A DNA stretch of 16,135 bases from Gammaproteobacteria bacterium (GTDB taxonomy: Bacteria; Pseudomonadota; Gammaproteobacteria; J044). The notes under the pieces are model-generated. The model did not search any database. It worked only from the letters and a program-made list of their open reading frames with translations, and was not told where the DNA came from. Location of the stretch: positions 1-16,135 of the forward strand of contig RFHG01000086.1 in the NCBI GenBank assembly GCA_003696465.1, written 5' to 3'. Position 1 is the first letter of the stretch, and each line of letters starts with the position of its first letter. Made by a program: the position numbers and the translations under genes. Shown piece after piece: positions 1-6,404 of this stretch.

Positions 1-13
1 AGAATGTGGTGTT

Positions 14-1261
14 TCATGTGCCTGCTCCGTGTTGCAGCCTGTCGAGTTCTTGTAAACGAAGCCTAGCAGGTGGATGGGTGTCATGAAAGAGTGAATGCAA
101 ACGGTCGCCGACCAGCGGGGTGGCATTGTCCCGATAGAGCTTGAGCAGGGCACGGCGCAGCCACTCCGGGTGCGTCAGGTGGGCTGCATGACGGTCGGCC
201 TGGAACTCGTGCCGCCTTGACCAGGCATTGAGCAGGGGTTCGAGCCAGCTCGTGATCCACGGCAGCAGGAGAAAGAAGCTGACGAGTCGGGTGGCCTCGT
301 CGGGTGTGGTGACTCCGCCCAGGTGTGAAAAGGCCGGTTGGTGCATCACCTGATCGGCCAGCCAGAACAGCAGGGTGCCGAGCAGGGTCGAGACAACAAT
401 CCCCTGCTGGACATGGTGGAACCGGTAGTGGCCGAGTTCGTGCGCCAGGACGGCAAGGATTTCGTCATCATCGAGCGTCTCCAGCAGGGTATCGTAGAAG
501 ACGATGCGCTTGTTTTTGCCCAGGCCGGTGAAGTACGCATTGCCGTGACTGCTGCGCCGGGAGCCGTCGATGATGAAAATGCCGTCGGCATGGAAGCCCT
601 CGCGCGCGAGGAGTGCCTCGATGCGTGCCTTGAGCGGGCCATCGGGCAAAGGGCTAAACCGGTTGAACAGCGGGGCAATGAGTATGGGCCATATCCAGCC
701 CATGAGCAGACTGACGAGGCCCAGGCCCAGCCCGGCCCACAGCCACCAGTTGGGCACATGACGCATGATCCACAGCAGGGCCAGCAGCAGAGGCGCACCC
801 AGCAGGACCGACAGCATAAGTAGCTTCACGCGATCAAGAAAGAAGAGGGCAGGGCTCATGCGGTTGAAGCCGTGGCGCTGTTCGATGTCGAACTGGCGAT
901 ACAGGTCCAGCGGCAGCTCGGCCAGGGCATTGAAACCAAAGACCACGGCAAACAGCCCCAGGGCATGCAGGCGCCAGTCGGAGGTCAGGCTGCGCAGCAG
1001 CGCATCGACCTGACCCAGCAGTCCGCCTGCCAGCCAGAGGAGGGTGAGGGTTGCAGCCAGGAGCAATTGCCAGCGATGAAGCCTGATACGATCCAGATGG
1101 TAGGCCACGGCACGCTGATGCTGTTCGGGTGTGATCTGGCCATTCCAGGGGGATGGTACGTCAGTGGCCCGGCGCAGGGTGCGTGCTTCGCGCTGGTCGA
1201 GCCATAGATGCAGGGCGGTGGTCAGTGCCACCAGCAGGACAATGATCTGTTCAACACCCAT
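14..1261 (-). CDS. Ste24-type M48 family integral membrane zinc metallopeptidase
   Basis: The 415-residue product is a polytopic inner-membrane protease of the M48 family (Ste24/CAAX prenyl protease 1 subgroup). In bacteria this group is thought to act in membrane-protein quality control. The zinc site is visible: HELGH at residues 274-278 supplies two histidines and the catalytic Glu, and EFQAD at 352-356 supplies the third ligand. The family motif around SSHGNAYFTG (237-246) and a C-terminal THPP (395-398) also fit. Hydrophobic segments lie near 5-20, 65-83, 98-116, 145-166, 172-196, 287-303 and 325-341. The start ATG has a good Shine-Dalgarno, GAGGTG, 8 bases upstream. The gene is divergent from orn across about 123 bases, and its stop codon is 13 bases from the window edge, so its downstream partner is unseen. 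Family assignment is firm. The substrate is unknown, and CAAX processing itself is unlikely in a bacterium. Confidence 0.93.
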   Translation of the reverse strand: MGVEQIIVLLVALTTALHLWLDQREARTLRRATDVPSPWNGQITPEQHQRAVAYHLDRIRLHRWQLLLAATLTLLWLAGGLLGQVDALLRSLTSDWRLHALGLFAVVFGFNALAELPLDLYRQFDIEQRHGFNRMSPALFFLDRVKLLMLSVLLGAPLLLALLWIMRHVPNWWLWAGLGLGLVSLLMGWIWPILIAPLFNRFSPLPDGPLKARIEALLAREGFHADGIFIIDGSRRSSHGNAYFTGLGKNKRIVFYDTLLETLDDDEILAVLAHELGHYRFHHVQQGIVVSTLLGTLLFWLADQVMHQPAFSHLGGVTTPDEATRLVSFFLLLPWITSWLEPLLNAWSRRHEFQADRHAAHLTHPEWLRRALLKLYRDNATPLVGDRLHSLFHDTHPPARLRLQELDRLQHGAGT

Positions 1262-1274
1262 GTGTTTTTCACCT

Positions 1275-1292
1275 CACGCCCTGCGGGGCGTG
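1275..1292 (-). promoter_or_regulatory. GC-rich hairpin touching the Shine-Dalgarno of the M48 gene
   Basis: The plus-strand sequence CACGCCCTGCGGGGCGTG is a perfect 7-bp inverted repeat with a 4-base loop. In the M48 transcript its last stem base is also the first G of the GAGGTG Shine-Dalgarno, so the stem sits at the foot of the ribosome binding site. Neither strand has a U-tract after it, so I do not read it as an intrinsic terminator. A role in translation control or mRNA 5'-end protection is inference only. Confidence 0.35.
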
Positions 1293-1384
1293 CTTCGCTT
1301 GATCGGTCAACCGGGCCTGTGCCAGAGTGTACGCTCACGGGGCCCGACAGTCCCCCCACACCCATCCATCCACGGATTTTCCGC

Positions 1385-1939
1385 ATGCAGAACAAGGACA
1401 ATCTCATCTGGATCGATCTCGAAATGACCGGCCTTGACCCGGATCATGACCGCATCATCGAGATCGCCACCATCATCACCGATCGCAATCTCGAGATCCT
1501 GGCCGAGGGCCCGGTACTGGCCATACACCAGCCCGACTCGATACTCGAGTCGATGGACGAGTGGAATACCCGGCAGCACGGGCAATCCGGGCTCATAGAG
1601 CGCGTGCGCAACAGCGATATCGACGAAGCCGAGGCCGAGCGCCAGACCCTGGAGTTCGTGCGTCAGTGGGTACCGGAGCGTACCTCACCGATGTGCGGGA
1701 ACAGTATCTGTCAGGACCGGCGCTTCCTCGCGCGCAGCATGCCGCGGCTCGAGGCCTGGTTCCACTATCGTCATATCGATGTCAGCACACTGAAGGAACT
1801 GGCACGCCGCTGGGCACCCGAGTTGGCAAAGGGGTTCAGCAAGGAGTCCAGTCATCTGGCGCTGGATGACATCCGCGATTCGATCGACGAGCTGCGCTAC
1901 TACCGCGAGCACTTCATTCGCCTGCCCGAGGCTGGATGA
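1385..1939 (+). CDS. orn: Oligoribonuclease (3'-5' exoribonuclease for very short RNAs)
   Basis: This enzyme degrades 2-5 nt RNAs and the linear dinucleotide pGpG, completing RNA turnover and cyclic-di-GMP breakdown in the cytoplasm. The 184-residue product is close to the 181-residue E. coli enzyme. All DEDDh catalytic residues are visible: D11 and E13 in IDLEMTGL, D111 in CQDRRFL, and H157 and D162 in SHLALDDIRDSIDEL. The reading frame stays open upstream to 1208, but that extension has no family similarity and overlaps the start of the M48 gene. The ATG at 1385 gives the expected N-terminus (MQNKDNLIWIDLEMTG). Its ribosome site is weak, with only GGA about 8 bases upstream. It is divergent from the M48 gene and ends immediately against nadB. 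Identification is secure. Confidence 0.97.
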   Translation: MQNKDNLIWIDLEMTGLDPDHDRIIEIATIITDRNLEILAEGPVLAIHQPDSILESMDEWNTRQHGQSGLIERVRNSDIDEAEAERQTLEFVRQWVPERTSPMCGNSICQDRRFLARSMPRLEAWFHYRHIDVSTLKELARRWAPELAKGFSKESSHLALDDIRDSIDELRYYREHFIRLPEAG

Positions 1940-3553
1940 TCAGTCGCCATAAAGTGGCGGAGCAAGTTCGGTATTGACGCCATCCAGCTCGGGGTTGCGC
2001 TCCGGATAGTCGAGTGTGTAGTGCAGCCCTCGGCTCTCCTTGCGGCTCATGGCCGAGCGGATGATCAGTTCGGCCACCTTGGCCAGGTTGCGCAGCTCGA
2101 TGAGGTCCGATGTGATGCGGAAGTTGCTGTAGTACTCGTCGATCTCGCGCAGCAGGAGCTGAATGCGATTCATGGCGCGCTGCAGGCGCTTGTCGGTGCG
2201 CACGATGCCCACGTAATCCCACATGAACCGGCGCAGCTCCTGCCAGTTGTGCGAGACCACGACCATCTCGTCGGAATCCGTTACCTGCTGTTCGTCCCAC
2301 GGCGGGATCGAGCAATCGATCGAACCGGCTCCGCTCTCGAGGCGCTGCGCGATGTCCCCGGCTGCCGCGCGCGCGAATACAATGCATTCGAGCAGGGAAT
2401 TGCTGGCCATGCGGTTGGCGCCGTGCAGGCCAGTATGTGCCACCTCGCCCACGGCATACAGGCCATCGACATCGGTGTGGGCTGCCAGATCCGTCATTAC
2501 GCCGCCGCAGGTGTAGTGCGCTGCCGGGACTACCGGCAGGGGCTCCCGGGTCATGTCGTAGCCGAGTTCCAGACAGCGCCGGTAGATGGTCGGGAAATGA
2601 CTGGTGATGAAATCGGCCGGCTTGTGGCTGATGTCGAGATAGACGTACTCCGCACCGAGTCGCTTCATTTCATGGTCGATGGCGCGCGCCACGATGTCAC
2701 GCGGGGCGAGTTCCCCGCGCGGGTCAAAGCGGTGCATGAAGGGGGTGCCGTCGGGCAGCAGCAGGCGTCCGCCCTCACCACGCACGGCCTCCGAGATGAG
2801 AAAACTCTTGGCCTTGGGGTGATACAAGCAGGTCGGATGGAATTGCATGAACTCCATGTTTGCGACCCGGCAGCCTGCGCGCCAGCCCATGGCAATGCCG
2901 TCGCCGGTGGTGCCGTCGGGGTTGCTGGTATAGAGATAGGCCTTGCTGGCCCCGCCCGTGGCCAGAACAACAAAGCGCGCGCGAAAGACCTCCACGCGCT
3001 GCTGTTCCAGGTCGAGCACATAGGCGCCCAGGCAGCGATTGGGGCCGGCCTGGCCGAGCTTGCGCGAGGAGACGAGATCGACCGCGAGGTGGTTTTCGTA
3101 CAGGTCGATGCTGTCGTGGCTGCGGGCGTTCTCCACCAGGGTACATTCGATGGCACGGCCGGTGGCATCGGCCGAGTGGGCCACGCGGCGGTGACTATGA
3201 CCGCCCTCACGGGTCAGGTGGAGCTGGTCCGAATCTTCATCCCGGGTGAAGGGGACGCCGAGGTTGAGCAGCCATTCGATGGCCTCGCGGCCATGCTCGA
3301 CGGTAAAGCGCACGGCCCGTTCGTCACACAGACCGGCACCGGCCTCCAGAGTATCGCGTATATGCGACTCGATGGAGTCGCGGGTCTCGTCCAGAACTGC
3401 CGAGATGCCGCCCTGTGCGTGGTAGGTGCTGCCGGCATGAATCGGCCCCTTGCTGAGCACGGCAATGCGGCCGCGCTCGGCGAGGTGCAGCGCGAGGCTC
3501 AGTCCGGCAGCGCCGCTGCCGATGACCAGGACATCATGTTCGTGATCAGCCAT
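1940..3553 (-). CDS. nadB: L-aspartate oxidase (quinolinate synthase B), NAD biosynthesis
   Basis: This FAD enzyme oxidises L-aspartate to iminoaspartate, which NadA condenses to quinolinate, the first step of de novo NAD synthesis. From the ATG at 3553 the product is 537 residues (E. coli NadB has 540). The N-terminus carries the Rossmann FAD motif GSGAAG (residues 12-17). It is followed by STYHAQGGISAV, the active-site stretch HLTREGGHSHRR (112-123), PRDIVARAI near 284-292, and the second FAD-binding signature GEVAHTGLHGANRMASNS (369-386). A TTG one codon upstream (3556) is possible but less likely. No good Shine-Dalgarno precedes the ATG. The gene is transcribed away from rpoE, the same neighbour as in Pseudomonas. 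nadA and nadC are not in the window. The fit to the family is full length with no missing motif. Confidence 0.97.
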   Translation of the reverse strand: MADHEHDVLVIGSGAAGLSLALHLAERGRIAVLSKGPIHAGSTYHAQGGISAVLDETRDSIESHIRDTLEAGAGLCDERAVRFTVEHGREAIEWLLNLGVPFTRDEDSDQLHLTREGGHSHRRVAHSADATGRAIECTLVENARSHDSIDLYENHLAVDLVSSRKLGQAGPNRCLGAYVLDLEQQRVEVFRARFVVLATGGASKAYLYTSNPDGTTGDGIAMGWRAGCRVANMEFMQFHPTCLYHPKAKSFLISEAVRGEGGRLLLPDGTPFMHRFDPRGELAPRDIVARAIDHEMKRLGAEYVYLDISHKPADFITSHFPTIYRRCLELGYDMTREPLPVVPAAHYTCGGVMTDLAAHTDVDGLYAVGEVAHTGLHGANRMASNSLLECIVFARAAAGDIAQRLESGAGSIDCSIPPWDEQQVTDSDEMVVVSHNWQELRRFMWDYVGIVRTDKRLQRAMNRIQLLLREIDEYYSNFRITSDLIELRNLAKVAELIIRSAMSRKESRGLHYTLDYPERNPELDGVNTELAPPLYGD

Positions 3554-3559
3554 CAAGGC

Positions 3560-3565
3560 ATTATA
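3560..3565 (-). promoter_or_regulatory. Candidate -10 box very close to the nadB start
   Basis: Read on the minus strand this is a perfect TATAAT, ending 6 bases before the nadB ATG at 3553. If it is used, transcription would begin at or next to the start codon and give a leaderless or nearly leaderless mRNA. That would agree with the absence of a Shine-Dalgarno. The -35 region at the usual spacing (around 3583-3588, ACCTCA on the minus strand) is poor. A single TATAAT match can also arise by chance, so this is tentative. Confidence 0.3.
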
Positions 3566-3665
3566 TCCGCATCATTCTCCGTTGAGGTGCCCGTTTTGTC
3601 TTTCCCCGGCCAATTTGAGTATCATGCCGCAAGAACATACCCGGGGCTGCAATCGCAGTGCATGT

Positions 3666-3693
3666 GAACCTTTCCACAGTTGACCTGTCCATA
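3666..3693 (+). promoter_or_regulatory. Candidate sigma-E (ECF) autoregulatory promoter for rpoE
   Basis: GAACCT at 3666-3671 is followed, after a 16-base spacer, by TCCATA at 3688-3693. This resembles the RpoE/AlgU promoter pattern (GAACTT, about 16 bases, TCTGA-like). It lies directly upstream of rpoE, where autoregulated promoters occur in E. coli and Pseudomonas. The -35 matches five of six positions, whereas the -10 match is weaker. Transcription would start near 3699, leaving only about a dozen bases before the rpoE ATG, with AGGAA as the ribosome site. Confidence 0.4.
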
Positions 3694-3710
3694 GCTGCAG
3701 GAACGCCGGC

Positions 3711-4286
3711 ATGAGTGGCGAGCAGACCGACCTGGAGCTGGTCCGTCGCGCCCAGGCCGGAGACAGGCGGGCCTTCGATGCGCTGGTGCTCAAGTACCAG
3801 AACCGCATCATCAATCTGGTCTCCCGCTATGTCTCTGATCCTGCGACGGCGATGGACATCGCCCAGGAGGCCTTCATCAAGGCCTATCGGGGCCTGAAGA
3901 ACTTCCGCGGAGATAGCGCGTTCTATACATGGCTCTATCGCATCGCCATCAATACGGCAAAGAATCACCTGGCGGCCCAGGGGCGCAGGGTGCCCGAACA
4001 TGGTGTCGATGCCCAGGAGGCAGAGCAGTACGATGGCGAATCGGCGCTGAAGGAGTACGGCTCGCCGGAACGCGAACTGTTGCGCGACGAGATCCAGGCC
4101 ACCGTGCAACAGGCGATTGATGACCTGCCGGAGGATTTGCGCACGGCCATCATGCTGCGCGAGCTGGAAGGGCTGAGTTACGAGGAGATTGCCGAGGCGA
4201 TGGATTGCCCCATCGGAACGGTCCGTTCGCGGATCTTCCGGGCAAGGGATGCCATAGACAAGCGACTGAAACCACTGATCGAGTGA
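3711..4286 (+). CDS. rpoE: RNA polymerase sigma-E / AlgU (ECF sigma factor, envelope stress)
   Basis: This extracytoplasmic-function sigma factor directs RNA polymerase to envelope-stress promoters. It is held inactive by RseA, encoded next door. The product is 191 residues, typical of RpoE/AlgU. Region 2 spans roughly residues 21-92, with the conserved DIAQEAFIKAYRGLKNFRG and TWLYRIAINTAKN stretches. Region 4 spans about 128-180, with DLPEDLRTAIMLRELEG and the helix-turn-helix SYEEIAEAMDCPIGTVRSR (156-174). The ATG at 3711 has AGGAA about 7 bases upstream. The gene starts a tightly packed operon and the next gene begins 7 bases after its stop. A candidate promoter for its own sigma factor lies at 3666-3693. 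Identification is secure. AlgU would be an equally good name. Confidence 0.97.
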   Translation: MSGEQTDLELVRRAQAGDRRAFDALVLKYQNRIINLVSRYVSDPATAMDIAQEAFIKAYRGLKNFRGDSAFYTWLYRIAINTAKNHLAAQGRRVPEHGVDAQEAEQYDGESALKEYGSPERELLRDEIQATVQQAIDDLPEDLRTAIMLRELEGLSYEEIAEAMDCPIGTVRSRIFRARDAIDKRLKPLIE

Positions 4287-4293
4287 TCGAATC

Positions 4294-4899
4294 ATGAGCG
4301 ATATCAGCAAAGAGGAACGGCTTTCGGCCCTGGTGGACGGCGAGCTGCAGGGTTTCGAACGGCGCAGGATGGTCGGCATTCTGACGGAAGACAGCGACAA
4401 CCTGCAACGCTGGCGGCGTGATCATCTGGTGCGCGATGCCTTGCGCGGCGAGTTGCCGGCGACCGTCCGAATCGACTTCCTGGAGTGCGTCAATGCCGGC
4501 ATCGACGCGGCCGACGGGCCGATGGAGCCGGAAGCGCGTCATCGGGTCCGGCATGCGCCGTTCTGGCTGCGGGCCGGCGCCGGCATGGCCGTGGCGGCCT
4601 CGGTGGCGATGGTGACGATCCTTGGTCTGCAGTCCCTGGTCGGCCCGGGCGGAGAGGGCGAGGTACCTGCTGCACGGATCGCCCGGCAGGAGCCGGCCCC
4701 GGTACCGGCAGGACAAGGGGCGTTCCGGCTGGCCAATGCCCCGGCGGGCTCCGTGGTTCGGCCAGGCGTCACCGATCGTGAGGTGCGCGAGCGCATCAGC
4801 AGCTACCTCATCAACCATTCCGAATTTGCCGGCAGGCCGGCGATGCTGCCCTATGCCCGCATTGTCGGCTACGAAACCCGGGAGCAGGACAATCCATGA
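4294..4899 (+). CDS. rseA: Anti-sigma-E factor RseA / MucA
   Basis: This is a single-pass inner-membrane protein that binds and sequesters sigma-E. Regulated proteolysis of the family (DegS/AlgW, then RseP) releases the sigma factor. The 201-residue product has the cytoplasmic N-terminal domain (residues 1-60, beginning KEERLSALVDGEL) and a hydrophobic helix at about 92-115. Its periplasmic tail ends in SYLINHSEFAGRPAMLPYARIVGYE-like sequence, typical of the MucA C-terminus that contacts RseB. A proline- and alanine-rich linker lies around 120-150. The gene overlaps rseB by the four bases ATGA at 4896-4899, implying translational coupling. No frameshift or truncation of the kind seen in mucoid Pseudomonas is present. 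The proteases DegS and RseP are not in this window. Confidence 0.94.
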   Translation: MSDISKEERLSALVDGELQGFERRRMVGILTEDSDNLQRWRRDHLVRDALRGELPATVRIDFLECVNAGIDAADGPMEPEARHRVRHAPFWLRAGAGMAVAASVAMVTILGLQSLVGPGGEGEVPAARIARQEPAPVPAGQGAFRLANAPAGSVVRPGVTDREVRERISSYLINHSEFAGRPAMLPYARIVGYETREQDNP

Positions 4900-5867
4900 A
4901 GCCTCTGGCAGCACTCCTGCTGCTTCTGATACTGCCGCTCGTTGCCCTTGCCGATTCTGCAGGGCATGAAACAGGCGCGCCCGAGGCATGGCTGGAGCGT
5001 ATGCGAGAGGCGGTCGTCAACCTGAACTACGAAGGCACATTCGTCTATCAGAAGGGTGACGACCTGGAAACCATGCACATCATCCACGGGCGCATCAAGG
5101 GACGCCCGATGAGTCGGGTCACCGCCCTTTCCGGCGAGCGCCGTCAGGTGCTGCGCAGTGGCGAGGCCCTGACCTGCATCTGGCCCGACAAGCGCAAGAT
5201 GCTGCGCGAGCCGGTTCGCGACAAGGATGAATTGCCCTTGCCGGTTCCCGCCGAACCGGGGCGGCTGCTGCCGCACTACCGGTTCGAGGACGGGGGCATG
5301 AATCGCGTGGCCGGTTTTTCCTGTCGCGTGATTCGTATTCGGCCCCGGGATGACTACCGCTATGGGTACGAATACTGCATCGAACCCGAGACCGGCATGC
5401 TGCTGAAGGCGGCCATCCTGGATCCGCAGGGGCAGCTGATGGAGCAGTTCCTGTTCACGCGCATCAGCTTCCCCGAGATGATCCCGGCCTCGGCCTTCAG
5501 TGAGGAAGGCTATCGTGATTTCCGGATTGTCCAGTTGCCGGAGGCAAGCAAGAGTAATATCAATATACCCATAACATTCAAAGGGTTGCCGCCTGGATTC
5601 AAGGTGATTTCTCAAATTGAGCAGCCGGCCAGCGGCGATCAGCCCGCAGTGCACCAGGTCATCCTCGGAGACGGGCTGGCAACAGTGTCGGTATTTGCCG
5701 CCCCCGTGGCCGGGGCACGTCTCAAGCCCTGGGAAGGTTCCATGCGTTCCGGCGCCGTGCAGGCGCTGGCCGACGAGCGTGATGGCTGGCAGCTCACCGT
5801 GGTGGGGGAGGTGCCGATGCGGACCCTGCAGCAACTGCTTTCATCCGTGGTGGTGCCGCAGTCATGA
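4896..5867 (+). CDS. rseB: Periplasmic sigma-E regulator RseB / MucB
   Basis: RseB binds the periplasmic part of RseA and protects it from site-1 cleavage. In E. coli it also senses mislocalised lipopolysaccharide or lipoprotein. The 323-residue product starts with a clear signal peptide (MKPLAALLLLLILPLVALA, cleavage probably after residue 19). The MucB/RseB N-terminal domain follows, with NLNYEGTFVYQKGDDLETMHI at 42-62, and then the C-terminal domain from about 220. GFSCRVIRIRPRDDYRYGYEYC (140-161) matches the family segment but has cysteines at both ends (C143, C161), and a third cysteine is C94. A GGAG-rich ribosome site precedes the start. It overlaps rseA by four bases and rseC by four bases (ATGA each time). 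Confidence 0.94.
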   Translation: MKPLAALLLLLILPLVALADSAGHETGAPEAWLERMREAVVNLNYEGTFVYQKGDDLETMHIIHGRIKGRPMSRVTALSGERRQVLRSGEALTCIWPDKRKMLREPVRDKDELPLPVPAEPGRLLPHYRFEDGGMNRVAGFSCRVIRIRPRDDYRYGYEYCIEPETGMLLKAAILDPQGQLMEQFLFTRISFPEMIPASAFSEEGYRDFRIVQLPEASKSNINIPITFKGLPPGFKVISQIEQPASGDQPAVHQVILGDGLATVSVFAAPVAGARLKPWEGSMRSGAVQALADERDGWQLTVVGEVPMRTLQQLLSSVVVPQS

Positions 5868-6346
5868 TCGAGGAACAGGGTCGGGTGCGCGCAGTCGAGG
5901 GGCGCTGGGCCATCATCGAGCCCATGGCCACGAGCGCCTGCCAGAGCTGCTCTGCCCACGCGGGTTGCGGCACCTCGAGCCTGGGGCGTTTCCTCGGTGC
6001 ACGCAGGGCTCCTTTCCGCGCACTGAACACGGTGGGTGCACGGCCCGGCGAACTCGTGCGTATCGGCATCGACGAGGGGCGGCTGGGCCGGGTTTCGATC
6101 CTGATGTACCTGTGGCCGCTTCTGGCCATGATCGGCGGTGCCATGCTCTTTCGGCAGCTGGGGTGGCCGGCAGGTACCTCGCCCGACTTCCAGGCCCTCG
6201 CTGGTGGCATTCCCGGCCTGCTGCTGGCACTGCTCTCGGTTCGCTGGTATGCCCGTCGGTACGGCGCGCGCTTTCACCCGGTGGTAACCGCAGTGCTCAG
6301 GCAGGGAGATGAAACCGTTGTCACCCTGCACCCGACCCAGGGTTAG
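5864..6346 (+). CDS. rseC: SoxR-reducing / sigma-E modulating membrane protein RseC / MucC
   Basis: RseC is a small inner-membrane protein that mildly modulates sigma-E activity. Relatives take part in reducing the SoxR iron-sulfur cluster together with Rsx/Rnf proteins. The 160-residue product has an N-terminal domain with the cysteine cluster C26-x2-C29-x5-C35 (family CxxC plus a further Cys). Two transmembrane helices follow at about 78-98 and 111-128, then a short C-terminal tail. The start lies in the ATGA overlap with rseB. A gap of 58 bases follows before the preferred degP start. Family assignment is good. The molecular role of RseC is poorly defined even in model organisms. Confidence 0.9.
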   Translation: MIEEQGRVRAVEGRWAIIEPMATSACQSCSAHAGCGTSSLGRFLGARRAPFRALNTVGARPGELVRIGIDEGRLGRVSILMYLWPLLAMIGGAMLFRQLGWPAGTSPDFQALAGGIPGLLLALLSVRWYARRYGARFHPVVTAVLRQGDETVVTLHPTQG

Positions 6347-6404
6347 TTATTCACCATTTTTTCAGATGAGGTCTTCATTGTTGGACATTCAGACTCCGTT
6401 TCCA

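Noticed and set aside
1208..1384. Upstream extension of orn
   Set aside because: The extra 59 residues show no conservation, and they overlap the start of the divergent M48 gene; 1385 matches the known N-terminus.
1945..1959. Hairpin CGCCA-TAAAG-TGGCG near the orn/nadB junction as a terminator
   Set aside because: The stem is only 5 bp and no U-tract follows on either strand; it also lies inside the nadB coding region.
2021..3667. 548-codon open frame on the plus strand
   Set aside because: It lies antisense across nadB, whose family motifs are all intact. The plus-strand translation has no recognisable motif; such long antisense frames are common in GC-rich genes.
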